64,000 nt of DNA from the NCBI RefSeq assembly GCF_001559595.1, contig NZ_LNTY01000025.1, positions 1 through 64,000 of the forward strand, given 5' to 3'. The notes beneath the pieces were generated by a model that saw only the letters and a program-made list of their open reading frames with translations, was not told the DNA's origin and ran no database searches. The stretch's first letter is position 1, and every line of letters starts with the position of its first letter. The translations under genes and the position numbers were made by a program. Source of the stretch: Enterovibrio coralii (GTDB taxonomy: Bacteria > Pseudomonadota > Gammaproteobacteria > Enterobacterales > Vibrionaceae). This document shows positions 9,491 to 18,928 of the stretch, in pieces.

Positions 9491-9679
9491 ATGAAGCGAA
9501 ATCAAAGCCCGTGTATAGATGTGTGCGACTTTTCCGGCCCCAAAGGATGGTGTTTAGGATGTGGTCGCACGCGTGAGGAATGCCAAAAGTGGAAAGGTAT
9601 GAAGCCTTACGACAAAAATGCCCTTCAAAAAGAACTGAAGAAAAGGATGTCTAAGTTAGTCGCTAAAGACCAAAAATGA
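9491..9679 (+). CDS. DUF1289 small cysteine protein
   Basis: 62 residues from the ATG at 9491, which is preceded by GAGGGACGG; an upstream in-frame start at 9467 would overlap the preceding gene. The DUF1289 signature is plain: SPCIDVCDF, then GWCLGCGRTREE, then WKGM. The four cysteines in two pairs look like a small zinc or metal site. The family is widespread in proteobacteria, with no firmly established role that I know of, and is often next to oxidoreductase or redox genes, as here ahead of NADH dehydrogenase. Confidence 0.85.
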   Translation: MKRNQSPCIDVCDFSGPKGWCLGCGRTREECQKWKGMKPYDKNALQKELKKRMSKLVAKDQK

Positions 9680-9737
9680 CAACCACATCATTGTGTTGCT
9701 CTCTTCTGCCCAAATAACCTGAATCAAATCCAGTAAA

Positions 9738-9759
9738 ATTATTACCTATTGGTAATAAT
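9738..9759. promoter_or_regulatory. Inverted repeat upstream of ndh
   Basis: ATTATTACC-TATT-GGTAATAAT, a perfect 9-base inverted repeat about 140 bases before the ndh start. It is followed by two direct copies of TCAATTTCCA. It looks like an operator for a dimeric regulator; the protein is not known. Confidence 0.4.
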
Positions 9760-9896
9760 CAATTTCCAATGTGTTGGATTATCAATTTCCACGTCATCAA
9801 TATAATGCGCCCCATTCCGCTAGCCGATGAAACCCGATGACAAGGCTGGCATACCGTATTCAACAACACTCCGAGTGTTGGTATTGGGAGAGAACG

Positions 9897-11128
9897 ATGT
9901 CAAAAATCGTTGTAGTAGGTGGCGGTGCAGCAGGCTAGAGTTGGTCACTCGTTTGGGTAAACAGTTTGCGCGTCGCCGTGAACATGAGGTTATTTTGGTT
10001 GAACCCGCCAGTCACCACTACTGGAAACCCCGCCTGCATGAAATCGCGGCCGGAACCTTCGACCAAGAATTGGATGCAGTTAGCTACCTTCAACATAGCT
10101 TCTGCAATCGCTATCAATATGTCCAAGCTTCAATGTCTGCCCTTAGCCGCGCTGACAAGCAGATTGAAATTCGAGATGCAGATGGCCAACAATCGACGCT
10201 CGATTACGATTATCTGGTGATTGCCGTTGGCGCGGTAAGTAACGATTTCAAAACTGAAGGCGTAAGCGAACACTGTCTGTTTTTGGATTCTGCCGATCAA
10301 GCGCAACAGGCGTGGGAGCAGATCAACCCACTACTCAAAGCTGATGGTCAACGCCATATCTCTATCGTCGGTGCAGGCGCGACAGGCGTAGAGCTGTCTG
10401 CTGAGTTAGCCAAAGTCAGTCAAAAGCTAAAATGTTACCGCCAATATGCAGACTTAAAAATCACCTTGGTTGAAGCCTCAGACCGTGTGCTTCCGGCCGG
10501 TCCAGCGTGCATGTCACAAAAGGTACTGAATTCACTCGTTCAACATGGTGTAGACGTTAAGACAAACACCCGAGTGAATCGTGCTGAGCAAGGTAAGCTC
10601 ATCACTGATCAAGGTGACCTTATCACCGCTGACTTACAGCTATGGGCGGCAGGCATAAAATGCGCCCCTTGGCTTGCTTCGCTAGATGGTCTGGAAACTA
10701 ATCGCTTAAATCAATTGAAAGTGGACTCAACGCTTCGTACCACGCTTGATGACAGCATTTTTGTTATCGGTGACAGTGCTGAGTGCCCGCAACCTGATGG
10801 TGGTTTTGTGCCACCCTGCGCGCAAGCGGCTAACCAAGCCGCAGGACATCTTGCTCGCCAACTGCGTCGTTTACTAAACGGAAAATCCATGATGCCGTTC
10901 ATTTTTAACGATGGCGGAATGGTCATTGCGGTTGGCCACAATTATGCAGTAGGCAGCTTGATGAATAACAAACTGATTGTTCGCGGTCGCTTCGTACGTA
11001 ATCTTTACGACACCATATTCCGCCTCCACCAGCAAATCCTGTTTGGATGGAGTCGTGTCGCTGCCCTTGTTGTGCTTAAACGGGTTAAGGCATCACTCAA
11101 CCCTTTTTATAAACACAACATCTCTTAA
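9897..11128 (+). CDS. ndh: Type II NADH:quinone dehydrogenase (frame break near start)
   Basis: Single-subunit NADH dehydrogenase that passes electrons from NADH to quinone without pumping protons. The true start is the ATG at 9897 after GGGAGAGAACG. It reads MSKIVVVGGGAAG, the FAD-binding GxGxxG, then hits TAG at 9936; adding one C (GGC CTA GAG) gives GLELVTRLGKQ and a continuous protein of about 410 residues. A second dinucleotide site, SIVGAGATGVELSAELA, binds NADH near residue 160. VIGDSAECPQPDG near residue 300 is the second FAD contact. The C-terminus is amphipathic and basic, suitable for membrane attachment. A strong terminator follows. The frame break is most likely a sequencing error. 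Confidence 0.88.
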
Positions 11129-11141
11129 GACGAGTCATTCC

Positions 11142-11176
11142 CACAGAGAAGCGAAAGCGCTTCTCTGTGTCTTTTT
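11142..11176 (+). terminator. Terminator after ndh
   Basis: Perfect 12-base stem (CACAGAGAAGCG, loop AAAG) followed by CTTTTT. Confidence 0.9.
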
Positions 11177-11230
11177 GCTTGCATTTCAACTCCGCCTTCC
11201 CGCGTGTAATAACTATTCGGAATAACAATA

Positions 11231-12514
11231 ATGTGGAATAAATTGCGTCAATCACTTCCCTTGCAATTGCTGTTTGCAGCCTTAACCGCTTGGGGGATCG
11301 CAAGCCTGCTCGCCTTTGATAGCAATGTGGCAGAGCAAGGCTGGTATCAATTCATCATGCTGGGTAAAACCACCTATTTGGGATTACTAAAAATGGTGGT
11401 TGGCATTGTGGTCATGCTGTCTCTGCTTCAGGGCATAACAAGTATTGGCTCCACCATGCGTCTAAAGAAAATTGGCCGTTCCACTCTGTTGTTTTATAGC
11501 TTTACGTCGTTTATTGCAGTCACTATTGGTTTAGGTGCGTCGTTGCTCCTTCCGGCTTGGGAGCCCCTCACGTCTGCCGTACCGGTAGGCGACAATGTCA
11601 CACTAATCAGCTCAGAAGCGGCAAGTGGCGGTGCTATCGCAGCCAAATTATTGAACATGGCGTTGGTCAATCCGATTGCCGCTTTATCTCAAGGTAACTT
11701 GCTCGCCATTGTGCTGTTCTCGTTTTTACTCGGCATAGCGTTGCTTTCTTCTCTGACTGAAAAGCACCCTTTATTTGAGGTGCTAAACGGCTTAAATAAA
11801 GCCGTAAATACCCTCGTCAGCGGGATCATCCGTTTGGCACCGTTGGCGGTTTTTTCCATCGTTTTTGAATTCACCGTATCGGGTAACAGTTCGCTGTTTA
11901 AACAATTGGCCATGTTCGCGATATTGGTGTTTACCCTTACCGCATTTCACGGTGCGGTCGTACTGCCAAGCATTGCCAAGTTTGCAACGGGTATTAGCAT
12001 AAAACGTCTTTTTAAAGCGTTGTCCGCTCCGATGGCCATGGCTTTTGCAACCTCTTCAAGCTCCGCCACCTTGCCCCTTTCAATGCAAACTGCGGAGCAA
12101 GAGTTAGGGGTATCGCAAAGTACCAGCAGCATGGTATTGCCGCTCGGTTCAGTCATGAACATGGACGGCACGGCTTTGTTTGAAGGTGTCGCGGCGATTT
12201 TCCTCGCACAGCTGTTTGGGGTTGATCTCACAACATCGGGGCTTGTGATGATATTTATCATGGCAATGGTGTCTTCGATTGGCGCGCCGGGTATGCCTTC
12301 AGGTTCCATGTCAGGTATGCAGATGGTGTTGTTGGCAGCAGGGATTCCGTTGGAGGCAATTGCCATTCTTCTGATTATTGAACGTCCTCTCGATACGTTT
12401 AGAACAGCGGTCAATGTGGAAGGGGATTTAATTGCCGCGATTGTGATTGATAAGTGGCAACAGGATGAGCGCAAGGTCAACCAAGCTGACAGTCAGTATT
12501 CTCTCACCCCGTAA
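11231..12514 (+). CDS. Dicarboxylate/amino acid:cation symporter (DAACS family)
   Basis: 427-residue inner-membrane transporter with about eight membrane helices plus two re-entrant hairpins. The family landmarks are present: the serine-rich hairpin 1 (FATSSSSATLPLSM, about residue 275), the NMDGTALFEG motif of helix 7 (about residue 310) that binds sodium and substrate, and the IGAPGMPSGSM hairpin 2 (about residue 352). Members such as GltP, GltT and SstT import glutamate, aspartate, serine or C4-dicarboxylates with sodium or protons. The substrate is not determined here; absence of a DctA-like length and motif set argues for an SstT/GltP-like group, but this is weak. It stands alone between two terminators. 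Confidence 0.85.
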   Translation: MWNKLRQSLPLQLLFAALTAWGIASLLAFDSNVAEQGWYQFIMLGKTTYLGLLKMVVGIVVMLSLLQGITSIGSTMRLKKIGRSTLLFYSFTSFIAVTIGLGASLLLPAWEPLTSAVPVGDNVTLISSEAASGGAIAAKLLNMALVNPIAALSQGNLLAIVLFSFLLGIALLSSLTEKHPLFEVLNGLNKAVNTLVSGIIRLAPLAVFSIVFEFTVSGNSSLFKQLAMFAILVFTLTAFHGAVVLPSIAKFATGISIKRLFKALSAPMAMAFATSSSSATLPLSMQTAEQELGVSQSTSSMVLPLGSVMNMDGTALFEGVAAIFLAQLFGVDLTTSGLVMIFIMAMVSSIGAPGMPSGSMSGMQMVLLAAGIPLEAIAILLIIERPLDTFRTAVNVEGDLIAAIVIDKWQQDERKVNQADSQYSLTP

Positions 12515-12584
12515 GTTCTAGGTGTCTATTCCGCCGAGACATGCGCCCACCGAGATATATCGGAGTAAAAAGACTAAAATAAAG

Positions 12585-12621
12585 TGCCTGTGAGAGCGAA
12601 ACGCTTTCACAGGCATTTTTT
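12585..12621 (+). terminator. Terminator after symporter gene
   Basis: TGCCTGTGA...TCACAGGCA stem (inner pairs GAGCG/CGCTT) followed by six T. Confidence 0.9.
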
Positions 12622-12629
12622 CATGCAAC

Positions 12630-12961
12630 CTAACGAATGTGTTCCACCAAGCTGTCACAAAATACATGAGTCGAAAAATTGCGCTGTTTCACCTTTTCTT
12701 CCATACCTCCTGACACCACGATATTCACCCAATCTTCTAGCATGGCTTTAAAGCCTTTGGATTCCAGCGTATCTGTCCAATCTGCAAGCTCAACAGTTAG
12801 AGTGGTACCGTTGTCTTCCCAACTGAGGTTAATCATTACGATGTCATCGAAGACGAAATCTTGAGGTGTACAAAAGACTAACTCAAGATTAGGCATACGA
12901 GTCAGTAAAGTACGGTAGGCTTTAGTGGCAATATCACCAAGCCAATAACAGCGAGTCTCAT
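12630..12961 (-). pseudogene. Shrunken, broken copy of the Gfo/Idh oxidoreductase gene
   Basis: A degenerate paralogue of the gene at 7818-8720. It keeps the first ~30 codons (MRLAVIGL, frame broken by one missing G, then MPNLELVFC), a few internal pieces (DFVFDDI, INLSWEDNGT) and the last ~70 codons (TVELADWTDTLESKGFKAMLEDWVN), with about two thirds of the middle removed in several separate deletions. The Rossmann motif, the DKP lysine region and the substrate domain are gone, so it cannot be functional. The same order and orientation as the full copy points to an old duplication followed by decay. Confidence 0.85.
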
Positions 12962-12974
12962 TGGAGCATCCGGT

Positions 12975-13292
12975 TTATAGGCTGTATTCGCGCTCCACTT
13001 TTGCTATCCGAGTCGTAAACGCGGCATACCATTTATTTCGGCCCATTTTTTGGGCTTGGATGTGCTCAACATGGGCTTTCCATTGCTTGATCGATTCAAG
13101 GTCTTTCCAATAGGAAACCGTAATACCTAATCCATTTCTGGCAGATTCAACGCCCAAAAACCCAGGTTGCTGCTCTGCAAGTTCCACCATTCTTTCCGCT
13201 GTTTCACCATAGCCCTCGTCGAGTTCAGTGCGAATGCTGGAAAAGATAACGGCGTAATATGGCGGGGTGGGTGTCTTAACGATATCAGACAT
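12975..13292 (-). CDS. Antibiotic-biosynthesis-monooxygenase-fold (ABM) protein
   Basis: 105 residues with a good ribosome binding site (AAGGAGAGG). The text fits the dimeric ferredoxin-like ABM fold: YYAVIFSSIRTE as first strand, the MVELAEQQPGFLGVES helix-turn-strand, and ISYWKDLESIKQWKAH-like SYWKDLESIKQWKAHVEH segment. Members are small heme-degrading or quinol monooxygenases and many uncharacterised housekeeping proteins; this one has the PGFLGVES and W-rich segment typical of the last group. No signal peptide. It lies just behind the decayed oxidoreductase copy with 13 bases between. Reaction unknown. Confidence 0.75.
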   Translation of the reverse strand: MSDIVKTPTPPYYAVIFSSIRTELDEGYGETAERMVELAEQQPGFLGVESARNGLGITVSYWKDLESIKQWKAHVEHIQAQKMGRNKWYAAFTTRIAKVEREYSL

Positions 13293-14197
13293 GCTTACCT
13301 CTCCTTGGTAATGTCAGAACAGCCTACCACTCTCAGTGAGGGAGACAATGCGACGAGTATGCACACTCAGATAGCCCCAAAAAGATAACATTTTTTATAC
13401 AGCGCGAAATACCTGCTTTTCTGAAACGAAAAAACACGAAACACCGATAGAGATGTTAATAAAACACAAAGAACACACATCAAGCGACCTAGCATCATTT
13501 CTCTAACTCGAATGAGATAGCGACCACAATTATAAATAACAATAAAGACTATTTATTTAATGTCTCCTTTTTCCGTTAATTACCATGCGACGACTTTAAT
13601 ATTAATAGTCATGAATTAACATTCCGAAAACAACGACACCAAATTACGCTCAACTAGACCCTTCAAGAAACGGAAATAATGGTTATGGCACTAATAATAA
13701 TTGCGCGATATATTACGCACTGAAAGGTGATACGAGTCACATATTTAGATTGAGTTTCACTAATAGGCAACGCTTAGCCACATCCATGCAACTGCAGTTA
13801 AGTAATTGATATTAGATATTTATAATTCCATCAATATGATACGGGTAACATTGGACTATCGTAATGGAACAACCTTTGCGGAGCACCATAAGCCATCACC
13901 TTTTTCAATATTGATTAATACACACCCGCTCTCATAAGCTGACATTGGTTCGAACACAAAATTGACCAATATCAATAAACGCCCCGCACTGGTGAATGTA
14001 GCACCATTTTCCCCGCATTTTTAATTCTCTCTATAAAGGCAATGCATTAGAGTCGATATCGATTCAAATTTATTTACATTGCATTGCCAACTTCCTTTTT
14101 CATTGCTCTCAGCAATAAATTATCGGCAAATGCAAACTTATAAAAATTAAAAACAAATCCGTAACACTTTTATTCGCGAAAGCGATGTGAGAATAAA
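13293..14197. other. Long AT-rich region upstream of the DMSO reductase operon
   Basis: About 900 AT-rich bases with no supported gene on either strand. It contains the promoter of the ABM gene (minus) and of dmsA (plus), including an FNR-like box at 13962-13975. The length is unusual for an ordinary promoter region and may hold further regulator sites or a small RNA that I cannot identify. Confidence 0.6.
13962..13975 (+). promoter_or_regulatory. FNR-like box upstream of dmsA
   Basis: TTGACCAATATCAA differs from the FNR consensus TTGAT-N4-ATCAA at one position. It lies about 235 bases before the dmsA start, and anaerobic activation by FNR is established for dms operons. The distance implies a long leader or a second site nearer the gene. 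Confidence 0.55.
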
Positions 14198-16624
14198 ATG
14201 AAAAATTGGATTGATAAGGCGGTACTCACGCCAATGAAGCGTCGAAGCTTCATGAAGTGGGGTGCGGCAGTGAGTGGCGGTACCGCGCTAACCGCTGCAT
14301 TGCCACTGAAAGCCGTAGCCAAACCAGCAGCAGATGCTGCGATGAACACCAAAACGGTTTGGTCTGCGTGTATGGTTAACTGTGGTAGCCGCTGTGCACT
14401 GCAAGTTCACACCCAAAATGGCGTGATCACTCAGATTGAGTCTGACAACCGCGGTGATGACCAAGGCTTTGGTAACCACCAAATCCGCGCGTGTCTGCGT
14501 GGCCGCTCTATCAAACATCGTGTATACAATCCAGATCGCTTGAAATACCCAATGAAGCGCGTTGGCAAACGTGGCGAAGGCCAGTTTGAACGTATTAGCT
14601 GGGACGAAGCACTGGATTTGATGGCTGAAAAACTGCAATACACCATCAAAGAATACGGCAACGACGCCATCTTCATTACCTATGGTTCTGGCACACAAGG
14701 CTACCGTACTGACGGTAAAGACTGCTTCAAGCGTCTGTTCAACCTTGTTGGCGGTTTCCTCGACTACTATGGCAACTACAGCTGGGGTCAAATCCAGTTC
14801 GCGCTGCCATTCACTTACGGTTCAATCAAGCCGTCTGCATACGGTAGCTACACCACGGAAATCGAAAACGCGGATTTGCTGGTAATGTTTGGCTACAACC
14901 CTGCTGAAACCCGTATGAGTGGTGGTGGTGAAATCCACGAGCACATCAACGCACAGCGTAAGAACAACGTTCGTACCATCATCATCGACCCTCGTTACAC
15001 CGACACCATGTTGGGTAAAGAAGACCTGTGGCTGCCAATTCGTCCAGGTACAGATGCAGCATTGGTTGAAGGTATCGCGCACACACTGATCACCGAGAAC
15101 TTGGTTGATCAGGACTTCCTCGATAAGTACTGCCAAGGTTTCGACGAGAAAACCCTGCCAGCATCTGCACCTAAGAATGGTCACTACAAAGCACACATTC
15201 TGGGTCAAGGCCCTGACGGCATCGAGAAGACCCCAGCTTGGGCATCAAAAATCACCGGCATTCCGGTTGACCAAATCGTTCAACTGGCGCGTGAAATCGG
15301 TACTGCAAAAGCGTGTTTCATCACTCAAGGTACGGGTATCCAACGTCAAGCGAACGGTGAGCAAACTTCACGCGCTATCGTTATGCTGCCAATCCTGACG
15401 GGTAACATTGGCCGTCCAGGTACCAACACGGGCGACATGCCAGCGAACTGGAGCTACCCAGCACCACGTATTCCTGTTGGCACCAACCCTATCGCGGTGA
15501 AAGTTCCGTTCTTCAAGTGGAGTGATGCGATTTTCCGTCACCACGAGATGACTGACAAAACCGATGGTATTCAAGGTGCAGAGCGTCTACGTACCCCGAT
15601 CAAGTTCCTGCTGAGCTACTCAGGCAACATGATCATGAACCAGCACGCGGACATCAACAAACACCGCAAACTGATCGAAGATGAAACCCAAGCAGAATTC
15701 ATCGTGGTGTGTGATAACCACATGACCTCTTCTGCGCGTTTTGCCGACCTGCTGCTACCAGATGTGACCACTATCGAAAACAACGAAGTGAGCTCTGATG
15801 GTTACTCTTCAGGTTCTCTGGGTGGCGTATTCCCGCTGGTTCGCGCTATCGAACCACTGTACGAAACGCGCTGTGCCTACGACATGTGTGTGGGTCTGTC
15901 TGAGCGTCTTGGCGTGAAAGATGCCTTCACTGAAGGCCGTACCCGCGACGAGTGGCTGGAATACCTGTACAACGGTGCGCGTGCGAAAGATGCGAACCTG
16001 CCAACCTTGGAAGACCTGCGTAAAAACGGTCCTTACACACTGGCTGCGCCTGCAGAAGGCCGTATCGCACTGGAAGATTTCCGCAACGATCCAGAGAAAC
16101 ACGCGCTGGGTACCCCATCAGGCAAGATTGAGATCTACTCAACCAAGCTGGAAACCATCGCAAAAGAATGGGAACTGGCCGACGATGAAGTGATCACCCC
16201 GTTGCCACAATACGTGACCACGTGGGAAAGCCATCTGGACCCAAAAACTGAGCAGTTCCCGCTGCAAATGTTCGGTTACCACACCAAAGGCCGCACGCAC
16301 TCCACCTACCACAACATTCCGTGGCTACGTGAAGTAGTATTCGACGGTATTTGGATGAACCCAATTGATGCGAAAGCACGTGGTCTTGAAAGCGGCGATT
16401 ACGTTCGCGTATTCAACGACCGTGGTGAAATCCGCGTTGCCATCAAAGTAACGCCACGCATCATGCCGGGCGTCACCGCGCTGGGCCAAGGTGCTTGGTA
16501 CAACCCTGACAAGAACGGTATCGACTTGGGCGGCTGTGTGAACACACTGACGTCTCAGAAGCACACGCCACTGTCTAAGGGGAATCCTCAACACACCATT
16601 CTGGTTCAAGTGGCCAAGGTTTAA
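14198..16624 (+). CDS. dmsA: DMSO reductase catalytic subunit DmsA
   Basis: 808-residue molybdopterin enzyme that reduces dimethyl sulfoxide (and some N-oxides) at the end of an anaerobic electron chain. The N-terminus carries a twin-arginine signal (MKRRSFMKWG, residues 13-22) ending around AVAKPA, so the folded enzyme is exported. Cysteines in CMVNCGSRCALQ and RACLRGR (about residues 58-110) form the N-terminal 4Fe-4S site. GSGTQGYRTDG near residue 168 is where the Mo-ligand serine of this family lies. [11 protein letters not shown] near residue 640 and the late GAWYNPD are molybdopterin-guanine-dinucleotide contacts. dmsB follows after 14 bases. Many shadow frames exist but the codon use here is clearly that of a highly expressed gene. 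Confidence 0.93.
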   Translation: MKNWIDKAVLTPMKRRSFMKWGAAVSGGTALTAALPLKAVAKPAADAAMNTKTVWSACMVNCGSRCALQVHTQNGVITQIESDNRGDDQGFGNHQIRACLRGRSIKHRVYNPDRLKYPMKRVGKRGEGQFERISWDEALDLMAEKLQYTIKEYGNDAIFITYGSGTQGYRTDGKDCFKRLFNLVGGFLDYYGNYSWGQIQFALPFTYGSIKPSAYGSYTTEIENADLLVMFGYNPAETRMSGGGEIHEHINAQRKNNVRTIIIDPRYTDTMLGKEDLWLPIRPGTDAALVEGIAHTLITENLVDQDFLDKYCQGFDEKTLPASAPKNGHYKAHILGQGPDGIEKTPAWASKITGIPVDQIVQLAREIGTAKACFITQGTGIQRQANGEQTSRAIVMLPILTGNIGRPGTNTGDMPANWSYPAPRIPVGTNPIAVKVPFFKWSDAIFRHHEMTDKTDGIQGAERLRTPIKFLLSYSGNMIMNQHADINKHRKLIEDETQAEFIVVCDNHMTSSARFADLLLPDVTTIENNEVSSDGYSSGSLGGVFPLVRAIEPLYETRCAYDMCVGLSERLGVKDAFTEGRTRDEWLEYLYNGARAKDANLPTLEDLRKNGPYTLAAPAEGRIALEDFRNDPEKHALGTPSGKIEIYSTKLETIAKEWELADDEVITPLPQYVTTWESHLDPKTEQFPLQMFGYHTKGRTHSTYHNIPWLREVVFDGIWMNPIDAKARGLESGDYVRVFNDRGEIRVAIKVTPRIMPGVTALGQGAWYNPDKNGIDLGGCVNTLTSQKHTPLSKGNPQHTILVQVAKV

Positions 16625-16638
16625 GGGGAGATAAGTAG

Positions 16639-17264
16639 ATGACTCAATACGGATTCCACGTAGACACCAGTAAGTGTACCGGTTGTAAAACCTGTCAGGT
16701 TTCTTGTAAAGACCGCAGCGATTTGCCTGTGGGTGTTAACTGGCGTCGTGTATACGAATACGCGGGCGGTGACTGGGTACAAAACGAAGATGGCACCGTA
16801 AGCCAAAACGTTTTTGCTTACTACATGTCGATTTCTTGTAACCACTGTTCTAACCCAGCATGTGTGAAAGCGTGTCCAACGGGCGCGATGCACAAGCGTA
16901 CTGAAGACGGTCTGGTTGTCGTTGATAAAGACGTGTGTGTGGGCTGTCAGTACTGTGGTATGGCTTGTCCTTACGGCGCGCCTCAGTACAACCCAGAGAA
17001 AAACACATGACCAAGTGTGACGGCTGTTACGAGCGCGTTGCTGAAGGCCGCAAGCCTGTGTGTGTTGAATCTTGTCCGCTGCGTGCACTGGATTTTGGTC
17101 CAATCGAGGAATTGCGCAAGCAATACGGCACCAAGAACGATGTGGCACCACTGCCAGACCCGCGTTTGACGTCGCCAAACCTGATTGTTACCACCTGCCG
17201 TAACTCTCGCCCAACGGGCGATACCACTGGCAGCATCCAGAACCCGACGGAGGTGTCACTATGA
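16639..17264 (+). CDS. dmsB: DMSO reductase iron-sulfur subunit DmsB (frame break)
   Basis: About 208-residue electron-transfer subunit with four 4Fe-4S clusters linking the membrane anchor to DmsA. Cysteine groups are visible in order: CTGCKTCQVSCKD (residues 14-24), CNHCSNPACVKACP (about 69-82), CVGCQYCGMACP (about 101-112) and, after the break, CDGC...CVESCP. The frame is interrupted at the A-run 16999-17003: five A give a stop, six A give EKKHMTKCDGCYERV and a full-length protein. A one-base error in a homopolymer is the simplest explanation. It overlaps dmsC by 4 bases. Confidence 0.92.
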
Positions 17265-18102
17265 GTGAACTGTCGCTCGTTTTCTTTACCGTTCTGGCGC
17301 AATCTGCCGTCGGTATGTTCATCGCACTGGGTTTGGTAGAACTGTTCTTCAAACCTGAGCGTAAAGCCATGAACATCGCGTTTATGGCATCACTGGCACT
17401 GTTGGGTTTGGGCGCACTAGCGTCTGTGACTCACCTCGGTCAGCCACTGCGTATGTTCAACGTGATGTTCGGTCTGGCGCACATGTCGCCACTTAGCATG
17501 GAAATCGTTGCGCTGTCTCTGTTTGGCGGAGCGGCATTCACCTATACTGCGCTGCGCGTGTTGGACATCCAACCAACGCTTCAGAAATTGACTCTGCCTG
17601 CGGCAATGGCCCTAGGTGTGGTGTTCATTCTGGCGATTGTAAACGTATACCGCCTGCCGACTGTGATTAGCTGGGATTCACACTGGACCACCTTCCAGTT
17701 CCTGATGACTGCGGGTGTGGTTGGCCTGTTGCCGCTGCAATGGTACTGCGTGTACTGGCACCTAAATTGGGTAACGCACAAAGCTGTGCAGACCGCACAC
17801 TGGCAATGGGCGCGCTAGTGACCATGGCTGTGTCGCTGGCTGGCTTTGCTGGCTACGTGGTGTGGTTGGGTCAACTTGACGCATACGCTAACCCATTTGC
17901 GATTGCACACGGTGACACTTTCACGGTGGCACGCATTGGTCTGATGGTTGCGGGTGTCGTTTTGTTTGCTAGCCAAGCACTGCGTGGCAACAACAAGAAC
18001 GCAGGCGTTGCGATTTCAGCCTTCCTGATGGTTGTGCTGGCAGAGCTGTCTGGTCGCGCCTTCTTCTACGACGCATTCATCAGCGCAAGCGCTGGCATGT
18101 AA
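17261..18102 (+). CDS. dmsC: DMSO reductase membrane anchor DmsC (frame break)
   Basis: About 280-residue integral membrane protein with roughly eight hydrophobic helices, which oxidises menaquinol and anchors DmsAB. The start ATG overlaps the dmsB stop (ATGA). The frame breaks near 17739; adding one A gives LPLQMVLRVLAPKLGNAQ and joins the two halves. Helices are visible at the N-terminus (SLVFFTVLAQSAVGMFIALG), in the middle (AAMALGVVFILAIVNVYRL) and at the end (AGVAISAFLMVVLAEL). A terminator follows the stop. Confidence 0.9.
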
Positions 18103-18108
18103 TGCACT

Positions 18109-18138
18109 CTGGGGTCGATACGTCGGCCCCAGCTTTTT
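18109..18138 (+). terminator. Terminator after dmsABC
   Basis: CTGGGG...CCCCAG stem followed by CTTTTT, 6 bases after the dmsC stop. Confidence 0.85.
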
Positions 18139-18254
18139 ATTTCCAAACATTTTTTATTTTTAATACCCATTTTTCTTTTTATTTTTCTGTTATTTCACTT
18201 TCTGCCTGAGACTAAACCGTATCGGCGGGAAGACAAGATTGAAGCGAATTCGCC

Positions 18255-18908
18255 ATGAACGATACCCACTACCAAACCCTTGCCAGCCTGACGATTGCTA
18301 GCCACTTCCTCTACCGCGCGCTGCATCAAGCCCCGGACGCAGAGTTTGTGAATGCACTTTACGATGATGCATTGTTCGATGAATGGCCGGTTGAGCAAGC
18401 TAATGACAACGTCAGCCAAGGCTTGGCCTTGCTAAAAGCGCGCCCTGACCTTCGCAATATTTCACGCGATTATGCTCAGCTGTTCGTCGGTCCAAACACA
18501 CTGACAGCAGCACCTTGGGGCTCGGTATACCTGACTGAAGAACAAATCACTTGTGGCGACTCTACCCTCGCCATTCGTGCTTTCTACGAGTCTCACGGTA
18601 TCGCGATCGATACCGGTGAACGCGAGCCAGAAGATCACATTGGTTTGATTTTTTCGTTCATCACTTACCTGACAGACACCGCATTGGACGCGCAAGTGGT
18701 CGAAGCGGCGCACAATGAAAGCCTTGAAGCCCTGAAAGTGTTCCTGACAGATCATGTGCTAACGTGGGCTCCGCGCTTTTTCCACACCATGCGTGAAGGG
18801 GCAGAAACGCCGTTCTACCAAGGCATCAGCTACCTTGCTGAAGGCACGTTAGAGCAACTGGCAAAACTGGTTGGCGCACAGTATAAAATCGTGTCGTTAT
18901 ACCGTTAA
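18255..18908 (+). CDS. DmsD/TorD-type redox enzyme chaperone
   Basis: 217-residue all-helical cytoplasmic protein of the TorD/DmsD/NarJ family. These bind the twin-arginine signal of molybdoenzymes such as DmsA and hold them until cofactor is inserted. Family features are the DYAQLFVGPNTLTAAPWGSVYL segment (around residue 75-95), PEDHIGLIF (about residue 125) and the C-terminal APRFFHTM. Placement directly after dmsABC makes DmsA the likely client. Transcription probably starts in the 116-base gap after the dmsC terminator or by read-through. Confidence 0.9.
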   Translation: MNDTHYQTLASLTIASHFLYRALHQAPDAEFVNALYDDALFDEWPVEQANDNVSQGLALLKARPDLRNISRDYAQLFVGPNTLTAAPWGSVYLTEEQITCGDSTLAIRAFYESHGIAIDTGEREPEDHIGLIFSFITYLTDTALDAQVVEAAHNESLEALKVFLTDHVLTWAPRFFHTMREGAETPFYQGISYLAEGTLEQLAKLVGAQYKIVSLYR

Positions 18909-18928
18909 AACAAAGGCTGTGGTCGGCA

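Noticed and set aside
9770..9791. FNR site before ndh at TTGGATTATCAA
   Set aside because: The spacing and the left half do not fit TTGAT-N4-ATCAA; reported only as a nearby inverted repeat.
11947..12480. 177-codon minus-strand frame opposite the symporter
   Set aside because: Antisense shadow of conserved symporter motifs.
14288..16609. Many long minus-strand and alternate-frame open frames opposite dmsA and torZ
   Set aside because: They mirror the strong codon bias of the true genes, lack binding sites and protein-like text, and lie entirely inside dmsA or torZ.
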